From contig JABILA010000088.1 in assembly GCA_018654745.1 (NCBI GenBank), positions 124,001 through 188,000 on the forward strand: a stretch of 64,000 bases of DNA, written 5' to 3'. Shown piece by piece: positions 1 to 8,468 of the stretch. Under the pieces are notes generated by a model. That model was not told where the DNA came from. It ran no database searches and saw only the letters and a program-made list of their open reading frames with translations. Each line of letters begins with the position of its first letter. The first letter of the stretch is position 1. A program made the position numbers and the translations under genes. Source of the stretch: Alphaproteobacteria bacterium. GTDB taxonomy: Bacteria; Pseudomonadota; Alphaproteobacteria; UBA2966.

Positions 1-265
1 CAGGGACAATGTCCAGACCGCTGCCATCCAGTAATTTAAGATCAACAACAGCAAAGGCCGGAGGGTTCTTCCTTGCCATTTCGATGGCTTCACCAACACC
101 GGATGCTGACCGGACATCAAAGTCACGGCGCTCCATGGCACGGACAAGCCGATTGCGAAACGGTTCATCGTCATCAACGATCAACAGGGATTTATCCATA
201 AGATCAGCAGGTCCTTCACCACCAGCTTCGTCGCCAGGCGCAGACTGTTTGTCGTCCCTCGTCAT
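1..265 (-). CDS. regA: Response regulator RegA/PrrA/ActR, N-terminal part (runs off the window)
   Basis: This is the first 88 or so codons of a two-component response regulator that pairs with the RegB kinase encoded just upstream. The receiver domain begins near residue 23 with SLLIVDDDEP, giving the acidic pocket, and the phosphoacceptor Asp lies in AVVDLKLLDGSGLDI, the characteristic RegA/ActR/PrrA form. The DNA-binding Fis-type C-terminus is beyond base 1 and cannot be seen. Its ATG overlaps the regB stop codon in an ATGA arrangement at 262-265, so the two genes are translationally coupled. In this family the phosphorylated protein controls respiration, carbon and nitrogen fixation and other redox-linked genes. 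The assignment rests on receiver sequence plus adjacency to regB. Confidence 0.9.
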   Translation of the reverse strand, partial: MTRDDKQSAPGDEAGGEGPADLMDKSLLIVDDDEPFRNRLVRAMERRDFDVRSASGVGEAIEMARKNPPAFAVVDLKLLDGSGLDIVP

Positions 266-1626
266 TGCCTAATAATCCCCCCAAGTGCTGACTTCGGCCA
301 TGTTATGACAACTTCGGCACCGCCGCCACGTTGATTTGCAAATTTAACTTCCGCGCCGGTTCTTTCCAGCAAGGTCTTGGCAATGAATACACCAAGCCCC
401 ATGCCACCGCCACCATCATCATTCAAACGCCTGCTGGTGACATATGGCTCACCCAACCGGGTCAGAATGCTGGAGGAATAACCCGGACCATCGTCAGAAA
501 CTTTCAGGATCAGGGAATTTTCCTGCCAGGTGCCGTGCACTGTGACATGAGAAGAGGCAAAATCAGCAGCATTTTCGATGAAATTGGCCAATCCATGCAG
601 GACTTCGGGGTGGCGTGGAACGTTATCACTCCACGCATCACCGGTTATTCTTACATCAATCGACACATCAACAGTCCGGTATGTGTCTGCAGCTTCTTCC
701 ATCAGCGTCGCGAGGCTGACCTGACTGAATTCTCCAGCCCGCCCCTCTGCCTCGGGTGAACGGGATAATTGCCCCAGAATTTCGCGGCAACGCGATGTTT
801 GCGAAGAAATCAGTCCCATGTCTTCCGCCATTTCACTACCCGCAGGCAGTTGCGAAGCGACTTCCTTGGCGACTAAAGCGATAGTGCCCAGCGGTGTCCC
901 CAGCTCATGTGCTGCAGCGGCGGCCAGGCCACCAAGGGCAGACATTTTCTGCTCCCGGGCCAGCACATGCTGGGTTTCCGTCAGGGCATTGGCCATGCGC
1001 CGGGCCTCTTCGGCAATCCGCCAGGCGTAAACCGAAATAAAGCCCATGCCCAACACAAGCGCTGCCCAGATACCGGCAACATAAAGCTGCGGCAAGGGCG
1101 GCGCAGCGCCCACCCATGGCAAAGGCATGTGAAACCCGGCGAGAACGGAAATGCAGATCAAGGCAATCAGTCCCAGCCACAATGTAGAGCGCAAACTGAG
1201 GACCGTTGCGGAAATTGTTACAGGTACGAGGAACAAAAGCGAAAAGGGATTTCCAAGTCCACCGGTTAGAAACAACAAAGCAGCCAACTGAACAATATCG
1301 TAGGCCAACGATACCGCTGCTTCGCGATTACTCAGACGTTTTGATTTCGCGTAACGCACAGATACAGCGACATTCAACAACGCCGAGGCACCTACGGCGG
1401 CCAAAGCCAGTGTCAGCGGGAGATCAAATCCCATCCCGAACTTAACAATCAGGATGGCCAGCAATTGACCAACCAGCGCAAACCAGCGAATCAAAACCAG
1501 GGTTAATAGTCGGACACGGCCCTGCGCCGGCCGATGAATCCCCTTGGCACCCGTTGCCCGGAAGCCCGGCATTCGCGCTTCAGGATGATTGTTCCCGGAA
1601 TCTTCTTCCGGGCTATCCACTGTCAT
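262..1626 (-). CDS. regB: Redox sensor histidine kinase RegB/PrrB/ActS
   Basis: A membrane histidine kinase of 454 residues, normal for RegB. The N-terminal half has several hydrophobic segments (about 40-205) containing GGLGNPF at 122-128, the motif linked to quinone binding in RegB. The dimerisation box AAAHELGTPLGTI puts the phosphorylated histidine at H240. C280, in TSRCREILGQL, matches the redox-active cysteine known from Rhodobacter RegB. The ATPase domain follows: N box ENAADFA near 351, DDGPG near 378, glycine-rich GGGGMGLG near 405. Both redox inputs known for the family therefore appear intact. The gene overlaps regA by four bases; a Sco gene lies about 1.2 kb away, as in prrBCA loci. 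Confidence 0.95.
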   Translation of the reverse strand: MTVDSPEEDSGNNHPEARMPGFRATGAKGIHRPAQGRVRLLTLVLIRWFALVGQLLAILIVKFGMGFDLPLTLALAAVGASALLNVAVSVRYAKSKRLSNREAAVSLAYDIVQLAALLFLTGGLGNPFSLLFLVPVTISATVLSLRSTLWLGLIALICISVLAGFHMPLPWVGAAPPLPQLYVAGIWAALVLGMGFISVYAWRIAEEARRMANALTETQHVLAREQKMSALGGLAAAAAHELGTPLGTIALVAKEVASQLPAGSEMAEDMGLISSQTSRCREILGQLSRSPEAEGRAGEFSQVSLATLMEEAADTYRTVDVSIDVRITGDAWSDNVPRHPEVLHGLANFIENAADFASSHVTVHGTWQENSLILKVSDDGPGYSSSILTRLGEPYVTSRRLNDDGGGGMGLGVFIAKTLLERTGAEVKFANQRGGGAEVVITWPKSALGGIIRQ

Positions 1627-1954
1627 GATGGATATTCCATATTTCTGAATGAATTAAGTGCCTGCAATAACGCAAATCATAACAAATGTCACCGCGCTTG
1701 CGCGAGGGCCAGGGCGATTCCGGCTTAAACGGAATCGCTTCTGCTTAAAAATTTGGCGCACACCTTGAGTTAAAAGCAAGGCTGCGTTTCCGTGAAACCC
1801 GGAAACGCTCTAATCAGGATTTCCGGCCCCCGAATGTGCAGACGCGCCAAAAACAGACCCGTAACGCTACATTACATCTTTCACATTCATTCCAGTCCAG
1901 CGTATAAGTCCCTTGCTCAAAATCTGCAATTGTCAAAATCAAGGATCTGCCGAC
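1627..1954. other. Intergenic spacer between regB and the histidine phosphatase gene
   Basis: A 328-base divergent spacer that must hold the promoters of regB (leftward) and the phosphatase gene (rightward). Its centre, 1711-1810, is a copy of the 100-bp two-hairpin repeat listed separately. I see no coding frame or RNA gene worth calling, and no convincing promoter hexamer pair. Confidence 0.6.
1711..1810. repeat. Two-hairpin intergenic repeat, full copy 1
   Basis: The element has hairpin A (GCGATTCCG at 1714-1722 pairing with CGGAATCGC at 1730-1738), a linker containing ATTTGGCGCACACCT, and hairpin B (GCGTTTCCG at 1784-1792 pairing with CGGAAACGC at 1800-1808). Aligned by eye without gaps, it matches 31431-31530 at 84 of 100 positions. 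Both hairpins are perfect 9-bp stems in this copy. Confidence 0.9.
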
Positions 1955-2635
1955 ATGCTAATGACACCACTTGAAGATGTGACCAGTTGGTGGTGGGTAC
2001 GCCACGCACCGGTTGTTGGCTATGATGGCATTATCTATGGCTCCCAGGATGTCCCTGCGGATACATCAGACGAAGAAGCTTACCAGAGCCTGGCGAAGGG
2101 TTTGCCGGACGATGCAATCTGGGTCACCAGCCATTTAAAACGTACGCATGTTACCGCAGATGCCATCGGTCAAGCAGGATTGAAGCACCCGGAGCGCTTG
2201 ATTGAACAAGGTTTGGGGGAACAGAACTTTGGCAACTGGCAAGATATGACCTATGCCCAACAGGATGCGGACTGGCGCGCCCGTTATGGCGCAGAGTCCA
2301 TGCACAAGTTCTGGTACTGCCCGGCGGATCACCGCCCCGAAGGTGGTGAGAGTTTTGTCGATATGATTGATCGGGTGGCAGAAGTTATAACCCGGATGAA
2401 CGAAACACACCGGGGCCGCAATATTGTCGCTGTTGCGCATGGCGGTACAATCCGGGCTGCACTGGCACTGGCGTTGGGGCTGGACCCTGACCGCGCCTTT
2501 TCATTCCAGACCGAGAACCTGTCGACAACCCGGATCGATCACGTCAAAGGCCCCGGTACCGGCGGCGACTGGCGTGTGGCCTTTATCAACAAACGGGCCG
2601 GCAACAAGGCACCGGCTTCCCGACAAATCGCCTGA
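1955..2635 (+). CDS. Histidine phosphatase family protein
   Basis: A 226-residue protein of the phosphoglycerate-mutase-like histidine phosphatase superfamily. The catalytic motif appears as WVRHAPV (R16, H17), with a second arginine at R63 (LKRTH), a likely acid E89 (GLGEQNFGNW) and the second catalytic histidine H162 (VAHGGTIR). RHAP instead of RHG occurs in small phosphatases of this superfamily. Known substrates range from phospho-sugars to alpha-ribazole phosphate, and none can be chosen here because no cobalamin genes are nearby. I start at the ATG at 1955 because AAGGA lies about 10 bases upstream; an upstream ATG at 1913 would add 14 unconserved residues. It stands between regB and sco. 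Confidence 0.85.
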   Translation: MLMTPLEDVTSWWWVRHAPVVGYDGIIYGSQDVPADTSDEEAYQSLAKGLPDDAIWVTSHLKRTHVTADAIGQAGLKHPERLIEQGLGEQNFGNWQDMTYAQQDADWRARYGAESMHKFWYCPADHRPEGGESFVDMIDRVAEVITRMNETHRGRNIVAVAHGGTIRAALALALGLDPDRAFSFQTENLSTTRIDHVKGPGTGGDWRVAFINKRAGNKAPASRQIA

Positions 2636-2782
2636 GCTTCTTTCATTTTGCCTCCGCTTTGAATCCGCTTGAACTCGTGAAAATACCCTGCCAGGCATGA
2701 CACAGATGTGATCCTTGCGGGCGATATGACGCAGGTTTTCGGGCTGTACAGCTTTGGCCAATTGCGTATAGTCCCCCTCATT

Positions 2783-3403
2783 ATGAACAAACAACTCCTC
2801 ATCGTCCTTTTGCTTATCGCTGCAACCGCCCTTGGCCTTGGTGGCCGCTATCTGATCATGGGTGGCAATGACCGACCTGTGGGTCAAAGTGCATCCGGCA
2901 GTGGCAAGCCCCTGGTTGGTGGTCCTTTTCAAATGGTCGATCAGGATGGCAAGGCGGTTACGGAAGCCAGCTATGCCGGACGGTATCTGATGGTTTTCTT
3001 TGGCTACACCTTTTGCCCGGATGTCTGCCCGCAAGGTCTGCAGATTATCGGCAGCGCCCTGGATATCTTCAAAGAGAACGGTGGTGATGCCGACAAGGTT
3101 GTGCCGCTGTTTGTTACGGTGGATCCCGAGCGCGACACGCCGGAAATCCTGAAAGAGTATCTGACCAATTTCCACCCCGCCATCCAGGGGATTTCCGGAA
3201 CGGTTGAACAGACAACTGCCATGGGCAAGGCCTATCGTGTTTATTATGCCAAGGTCAAAGATCCGGATTCGTCAGCAGATTATTTGATGGACCACACTTC
3301 GCTGACATATCTGATGGGCCCTGATGGTGATTATGTCGGCCACTTCAGTCACACAGCGTCGCCCGAACAAATTGCCGAGCGCCTGGCAAAAGCTGTCCGT
3401 TAG
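2783..3403 (+). CDS. SCO1/SenC family copper chaperone
   Basis: A 206-residue Sco protein involved in delivering copper to the CuA site of cytochrome c oxidase, or in thiol redox control of it. An uncleaved N-terminal membrane anchor (about residues 4-26) puts a thioredoxin-like domain in the periplasm. The copper ligands are visible: C78 and C82 in TFCPDVCP and H171 in LMDHTS. VTVDPERDTP is the usual Sco strand-loop. I chose the start at 2783 because the hydrophobic anchor begins there; upstream in-frame ATGs at 2708 and 2726 would put a polar leader in front of it, and no start here has a strong ribosome site. In Rhodobacter the equivalent gene (senC/prrC) sits between regB and regA; here it is just outside the pair. 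Confidence 0.93.
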   Translation: MNKQLLIVLLLIAATALGLGGRYLIMGGNDRPVGQSASGSGKPLVGGPFQMVDQDGKAVTEASYAGRYLMVFFGYTFCPDVCPQGLQIIGSALDIFKENGGDADKVVPLFVTVDPERDTPEILKEYLTNFHPAIQGISGTVEQTTAMGKAYRVYYAKVKDPDSSADYLMDHTSLTYLMGPDGDYVGHFSHTASPEQIAERLAKAVR

Positions 3404-3702
3404 GGCAATTCCGGATTAATCCGACGCGTTCGGGCTTATCGGTTGAAATCTCCGACACCGTATACAATATGCAATATCTCGCCTGGATTTTGCTGCAGCG
3501 CAGCGATTTATTGTAATAATCCTGCAAATAATTGATTCTTTTTGTAATTTTTTTTCGCATTGCAATAATTCGGGGGTGGAATTTTTGTGCAACGCGTTAT
3601 AATCGGCTTATCGGGGGAACACAGTTTCCGGGTGACATATGTCCCCCGGTCGCCGTGCGGTAGTAAATCGGGTGGTCCTGCTGCCCCGTAGACGGAGACG
3701 GT
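3404..3702. other. AT-rich spacer between sco and phaZ
   Basis: About 300 bases with no credible gene. Just after the sco stop is the palindrome CGGATTAATCCG (3412-3423). The right half is AT-rich and contains TATAAT at 3598-3603, a consensus -10 hexamer about 100 bases ahead of phaZ, but no good -35 box sits at the expected distance, so the phaZ promoter is only a suggestion. Confidence 0.4.
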
Positions 3703-4938
3703 ATGCTTTATAATTTTCACGAAATGCAGCACGCAGCATTAGCCCCATGGCGCATGGTTGCAAATGCCAACCAGCGAATTCTCAGCACACCGTTTAATCC
3801 CCTGTCTTACACACAGAGCGGCAAGGCCATCGCGGCAGCATGTGAAATTTTTTCAGATACGACCAAACGCCGGGGCCATCCCGAATTCGATATCCAGGAT
3901 GTCGAAATCGATGGCAAAACCCAGGTCATTACCGAAGAATCCGTCCTTGAACATCCTTTTTGCTCCCTGAAGCGGTTTCACCGCAGCCCGGGACCGGTTG
4001 GCAGAACTGACCCCAAGCTGCTGATCGTGGCGCCCATGTCTGGTCACTTCGCGACTTTGCTGCGCGGCACTGTGCAACAAATGGTCAAAAACCACGACGT
4101 CTATATTACGGATTGGCGCGATGCCCGCGACGTTCCGCTGACGGAAGGCGCTTTTGACCTGGACGACTATGTCGAAGAAATCATGTCGTTCCTGAAATTT
4201 CTGGGCCCCAATACGCATATCCTGGCTGTCTGCCAGCCCTCTGTTCCGGTCCTCGCTGCAACCGCGATCATGAACGAAGATGATGACGATTGTTTGCCGG
4301 CCAGTATTACGCTGATGGGCGGTCCTATCGACACACGGATCAATCCGACAGAAGTCAATAATCTTGCGACGACCAAACCACTGGACTGGTTTGAGCGAAA
4401 CGTGATCACCCATGTGCCCATGATTTACCCCGGTGCTTTCAGGCGGGTGTACCCGGGCTTTTTGCAGTTGTCCGGTTTCATGACCATGAACCTGGACACC
4501 CATATCGGTGCCCACGTAAATATGTACAACCATCTGATCAATGGTGATGGTGATTCCGCAGGCCAGCATCGTGCGTTCTATGCCGAATATATGGCCGTGA
4601 TGGACATGCCTTCGGAATATTATCTGGATACCATCAAAACGGTTTTCCAGGATCATGCGTTGCCAAAGGGCACCATGATGTATCGCGACCGCAAGGTCGA
4701 CACCAGCGCAATCCGCAAGACAGCCATTATGACTGTTGAAGGTGAACTGGATGATATTTCAGGGATTGGCCAGACAAAGGCGACCCACGATATCTGCCCC
4801 AATGTACCAAAGTCCAAGCGTGCTCATTATGAGCAAAAAGGTGTCGGTCATTACGGCGTATTCAATGGTCGGCGCTGGCGGGAGAAAATCTCCCCCAAGG
4901 TCAGCCAGTTTATCCTCAAGCACAATAAAACCACCTAG
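3703..4938 (+). CDS. phaZ: Intracellular poly(3-hydroxybutyrate) depolymerase
   Basis: A 411-residue alpha/beta hydrolase of the intracellular PHB depolymerase family (PhaZa1 of Cupriavidus), which releases 3-hydroxybutyrate units from storage granules. The nucleophile is cysteine, C177 in LAVCQPSVPV, rather than the serine of extracellular enzymes. The acid is D350 in VEGELDD and the histidine H383 in GVGHYGVFNG. Spacing agrees with the family triad C183/D355/H388. The opening residues MLYNFHEMQHAALAPWR are typical of the family. No signal peptide is present, as expected for a cytoplasmic granule enzyme. No PHB synthase gene is in the window. The gene implies that the organism stores PHB. 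The gene for a YcgN-like protein follows after 12 bases. Confidence 0.95.
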   Translation: MLYNFHEMQHAALAPWRMVANANQRILSTPFNPLSYTQSGKAIAAACEIFSDTTKRRGHPEFDIQDVEIDGKTQVITEESVLEHPFCSLKRFHRSPGPVGRTDPKLLIVAPMSGHFATLLRGTVQQMVKNHDVYITDWRDARDVPLTEGAFDLDDYVEEIMSFLKFLGPNTHILAVCQPSVPVLAATAIMNEDDDDCLPASITLMGGPIDTRINPTEVNNLATTKPLDWFERNVITHVPMIYPGAFRRVYPGFLQLSGFMTMNLDTHIGAHVNMYNHLINGDGDSAGQHRAFYAEYMAVMDMPSEYYLDTIKTVFQDHALPKGTMMYRDRKVDTSAIRKTAIMTVEGELDDISGIGQTKATHDICPNVPKSKRAHYEQKGVGHYGVFNGRRWREKISPKVSQFILKHNKTT

Positions 4939-4950
4939 CGATATCACCGG

Positions 4951-5394
4951 ATGACAGCTTCCGGAAAACCTTTTTGGCAAGTCAAAGAGCTTGTCGACAT
5001 GTCGCAAGAGGAATGGGAAAGCCTGTGTGATGGCTGCGCCCGATGTTGTCTGAACAAACTTGAAGACATCGACAGCGGTGATATTGCCTATACCAGTGTC
5101 GCGTGCCGTTTGCTTGATCTTGTGACCTGTCGCTGCAGCGATTATGAAAATCGCACACGCTTTGTACCCGACTGTATTGTCCTGACCCCCAAACGGGTGG
5201 AGGAATTACGCTGGCTGCCAACAACATGTGCCTACCGGGTTTTATCGGAAGGAGGCACGCTGGCGGACTGGCATCCACTTGTTTCCGGTGATCCCGACAG
5301 TGTACGAAAAGCTGGTATTTCTGTTGCTGGTCGGGTTATATCAGAACGCAACGCGGATGATCTTGAGGATTATATCGTTACCTGGCCAGAATGA
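4951..5394 (+). CDS. YcgN/UPF0260 family cysteine-cluster protein
   Basis: A 147-residue soluble protein of the YcgN family (UPF0260), which carries a CxxCxxCC signature: here CDGCARCC, with C26, C29, C32 and C33. Further conserved cysteines at about 52, 60 and 62 and in VPDCIVL, and the closing block [22 protein letters not shown], are characteristic of the family. The cysteines probably bind zinc or iron, by analogy with related YkgJ proteins, but no function is established. The start codon lies 12 bases after phaZ, so the two may share a transcript. A second, unrelated-length cysteine-cluster protein occurs at 22008-22400. Confidence 0.88.
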   Translation: MTASGKPFWQVKELVDMSQEEWESLCDGCARCCLNKLEDIDSGDIAYTSVACRLLDLVTCRCSDYENRTRFVPDCIVLTPKRVEELRWLPTTCAYRVLSEGGTLADWHPLVSGDPDSVRKAGISVAGRVISERNADDLEDYIVTWPE

Positions 5395-5449
5395 ATTATA
5401 TAAGCAAGTGAAAAGACTGCCACGGGATTGACAATAGGATCAGGACCAA

Positions 5450-6178
5450 ATGGGTCGTGAGATAGCACTGCTGCAAACGGACAAGGGAGAAATCTCCCTG
5501 AATATCCGTGTCAGCGCCCGGGCGCAACGTATTGGCTTGCGCGTTGATCCAAGGATCGGCGGGGCTGAACTTGTCCTGCCCTCAGGTGTTTCAAAAAACA
5601 GCGGCCTGAAGTTCGCCCGGACCAAACTGGACTGGCTGTACGATCATCTGTCTGCCCTGCCTGCACCCATTCCCTTTGAGGAAGCCGCAGAAGTTCCCCA
5701 CTTTGGTGTCCCGCTGATGATTCGGCATATGGGTCGCGCGCGATCTCAGCATGGTCCGGTCTGGCGGGAAAATGATGCCTTGTGTGTTACCGGGGACCCG
5801 CGGCACATGTCACGGCGCGTGCATGACTGGCTCAAGGCGCAGGCCCGGACGGAAATTTCACAACGTAGTCAGGTCTGGTCTGAACTGCTGGATGTGACCG
5901 TGAACAGAATAACCTTGCGCGATCCGCGCAGTCGCTGGGGTAGCTGTTCCGTCGGCGGCGACCTGTCCTTTTCCTGGCGGCTGATTATGGCACCGGAAAC
6001 CGTGCTTGATTATGTCGTCGCCCATGAGGTCGCTCATTTACGGGAAATGAATCACAGCCCGAGGTTCTGGAAACTTGTCGACAAAATGATCCCGGACAGC
6101 GAAACACCAAAGTCCTGGCTGCGATTACATGGATCCGGCCTGCACCGTTTTGGCGCGACATCCCCTGTCGAAGATTAG
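5450..6178 (+). CDS. YgjP-like (DUF45, M48-type) zinc metallopeptidase
   Basis: A 242-residue protein of the YgjP/DUF45 family. The zinc motif is HEVAH (H192, E193, H196) with a third histidine H202 in MNHSPRFW, and the preceding SRWGSCS block (161-167) is the family hallmark. No signal peptide or membrane segment is seen, so it should be cytoplasmic. The substrate is unknown. A ribosome-binding AGGA precedes the ATG by five bases. It ends five bases before the convergent end of the penicillin-binding protein gene, which leaves almost no room for a separate terminator. Confidence 0.92.
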   Translation: MGREIALLQTDKGEISLNIRVSARAQRIGLRVDPRIGGAELVLPSGVSKNSGLKFARTKLDWLYDHLSALPAPIPFEEAAEVPHFGVPLMIRHMGRARSQHGPVWRENDALCVTGDPRHMSRRVHDWLKAQARTEISQRSQVWSELLDVTVNRITLRDPRSRWGSCSVGGDLSFSWRLIMAPETVLDYVVAHEVAHLREMNHSPRFWKLVDKMIPDSETPKSWLRLHGSGLHRFGATSPVED

Positions 6179-6183
6179 AACTG

Positions 6184-8118
6184 TCAGCGATCGAACCGTT
6201 CGTTTTTGTAAGGGCTTTCCCACACAGTCGGTTTTTTGTCACCTCCGGTCACCGAAGAAGCTTTCACCGCCAGCGGCTTGATCGAGATACCCCGATGGGC
6301 TGAAAGCATAAAATTTTTCCAGATCCGGGCCGGTAAGCCACCGCCCGTCACCTTTTTCATTTTACCGCCATTGTCGTTGCCAACCCAAACCCCGGCGACA
6401 AGATCAGGTGTGTAGCCCACAAACCACGCATCACGGTGATCCTGGCTGGTGCCTGTTTTGCCTGCCGCCGGACGATCAAGCCGGGCCGCCCGTCCCGTGC
6501 CGTTTTTGAGAGTTGCACCCAGCATTTTGTTCAAGGCCATCGCGGTTTCGGCTTCAATCACCCGACCGGGGCCTGCACCACTTCGCTGGTAAAGAACTTC
6601 GCCGGACGAGTCCCTGATCTGATAGATACCCCAAGTCCAGTTTCCGATACCTCCGGCTGCGACCGTGGCATAAGCACTGGTAATTTCAAGCGGCGTCACA
6701 GTGGCAACACCAAGAGCAATCGACGGATGCGGTTTCATATTCGCAGACAATCCCAGCCTGCCAGCGGCTGCAATGACTTTTTCGCGCCCCGCCTTTTCCG
6801 AGATTTGCACAGCAACTGAATTCAGGGATTTGGCCAGGCCGTCCTGCATGCTGACCCGACCCTTATATTTTGAAAAGTTTCGGGGTTTCCATTTGCCAAC
6901 GGTGACCGGCTTGTCACTGAATATTGTCGCCGGCTTGAAACCATGTTCGAGCCCGGCGAGATAGACAAACAACTTGAATGTCGATCCTGCCTGGCGATGT
7001 GCAGATACCGCCCTGTTAAACTGGCTTTTGGCATAGGACCGGCCACCGACCATGGCCCGGACAGCACCGTCCGATGACATTGCGACCAGGGCTGCCTCAC
7101 CGGCAAGAACCTTGCGCCCTTCTCCGTCCAGGCCTTTTTGCACAGCCCGCTCGGCCGCAGTTTGCAGTTTTGCATCCAGCGTTGTTTGCACAACAAGGCT
7201 TCGACCGGATTGACTGACATAGTCAGCCAGCTGGTCGTGAATCCAGTCTGCGAAATATCGCCCCCCTGTACTGCCGCCGGGGCTTCGGGCCGAAGGGACA
7301 CGTGCGATAGTCTTACCAAGGTTCGACTTCGCCTTCCCGGCCTGAGAGGAATTTATGTAACCGGCAGCCAGCATATTACCCACGACAATTTCAGCACGCT
7401 TGCGAGAAGCCTTTGGATTGTGGCTGGGGGCATAGCGTGTCGGGGCTTTTAGTAATCCGGCAATGATCGCGGATTGTTCCAGCGACAAGTCTTTCGCCGG
7501 TTTTCTGAAATAGCGTTGTGAGGCGGCATCCACCCCATAGGTCCCTGCGCCGAGATAGACCCTGTTTAAATACATGGAAAGGATTTCCGGCTTTTCGTAT
7601 TTGGCTTCAAGCCAGAATGCCATCATTACTTCGAGCAATTTCCGCCTGAAACTGCGTTCCGGCGTCAAAAAAGCATTTTTGGCCAGCTGTTGTGAAATGG
7701 TACTTCCGCCCTGAACAACGCGAAAGGCCATCAGATTGACGGCGGCGGCGCGAGCGAGCCCGATCAAGTCGATCCCGACGTGATCAAAGAACCGACGATC
7801 TTCCGTTGCGACGACCGCCTGGACAAGAGTTTTGGGCAATTCTGCATAAGTCAGGGAGTTGCCACGCATGCCGCCACGCGTTGCCAAAGGCTGGCCGTTG
7901 GCATAAAGCAGTTTGATCGATGGTCCTTTACTGGCAGCGCTATATTCAGGCGACTGGACATCGGGCAATTCCATGGCATACCAGCCGATCATGCCGAACA
8001 ACCCGACAATGCCCCAGATCATTGCGACCGCACCCCAATAAGTCAGAAAACGAATAATTTTGCGCCCATTTCCAGGGTGCGCCTCATCCTCCTGACGATC
8101 TTCGTCTTTCTTTGCCAT
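6184..8118 (-). CDS. Class A penicillin-binding protein (transglycosylase/transpeptidase)
   Basis: A 644-residue bifunctional peptidoglycan synthase. A cytoplasmic N-terminus is followed by one membrane anchor (about 21-47). The GT51 glycosyltransferase domain has the catalytic EDRRFFDHVG motif (E106) and QGGSTISQQLAKN (136-148). The transpeptidase domain has S379-T-F-K, S430-L-N and K553-T-G, so all three active-site motifs are intact. The length is shorter than typical PBP1a and suits the compact PBP1A/2D-type enzymes of alphaproteobacteria, so I give no symbol. It polymerises lipid II and cross-links the stem peptides in the periplasm. It is convergent with the YgjP-like gene and stands alone. 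Confidence 0.93.
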   Translation of the reverse strand: MAKKDEDRQEDEAHPGNGRKIIRFLTYWGAVAMIWGIVGLFGMIGWYAMELPDVQSPEYSAASKGPSIKLLYANGQPLATRGGMRGNSLTYAELPKTLVQAVVATEDRRFFDHVGIDLIGLARAAAVNLMAFRVVQGGSTISQQLAKNAFLTPERSFRRKLLEVMMAFWLEAKYEKPEILSMYLNRVYLGAGTYGVDAASQRYFRKPAKDLSLEQSAIIAGLLKAPTRYAPSHNPKASRKRAEIVVGNMLAAGYINSSQAGKAKSNLGKTIARVPSARSPGGSTGGRYFADWIHDQLADYVSQSGRSLVVQTTLDAKLQTAAERAVQKGLDGEGRKVLAGEAALVAMSSDGAVRAMVGGRSYAKSQFNRAVSAHRQAGSTFKLFVYLAGLEHGFKPATIFSDKPVTVGKWKPRNFSKYKGRVSMQDGLAKSLNSVAVQISEKAGREKVIAAAGRLGLSANMKPHPSIALGVATVTPLEITSAYATVAAGGIGNWTWGIYQIRDSSGEVLYQRSGAGPGRVIEAETAMALNKMLGATLKNGTGRAARLDRPAAGKTGTSQDHRDAWFVGYTPDLVAGVWVGNDNGGKMKKVTGGGLPARIWKNFMLSAHRGISIKPLAVKASSVTGGDKKPTVWESPYKNERFDR

Positions 8119-8468
8119 GGGTTAACGTACCATCCTACTTCATCAGGAATAAACCCGGATATATCAAATCCTTATGTGGAACAGTTTGATCATGAAATAA
8201 ACATTTTCAAGGCATCAATAAATGTCAATTTCAATCCAAAGCCGTCCTAGCCCGGCTTGATTCTTGTAAAACAGGTAAATGGTGGATTTTGATCTGATGG
8301 TTTTTTGGATTTTGTGGTTTTTGGCGGCATTTGGTCGACCAATTCACGTCCACATCCAGTCCCATTTCCGTAGAACGAATAATGCTGAATATTCAACGCT
8401 CTACAGGATTTTTCGACTCTGATTTCGATGGTCAAATCGGGCATGAAATCTCGTTCAGTTACGGCCAA
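8119..8468. other. Intergenic spacer between PBP and DUF2927 genes
   Basis: About 350 bases. A small leftward frame directly after the DUF2927 stop (8468 down to 8247, TTG start) is open, but its protein has no recognisable features and a basic, low-complexity end, so I do not call it. No clear terminator or RNA structure was found. Confidence 0.4.

Noticed and set aside
1711-1810. Intrinsic terminators instead of repeats
   Set aside because: Hairpins lack T-runs on either side and the same 100-base unit occurs elsewhere, including in leader regions.
8247-8468. Small leftward gene after the DUF2927 gene
   Set aside because: TTG start, no ribosome site, no family resemblance and odd composition; probably an open frame by chance.
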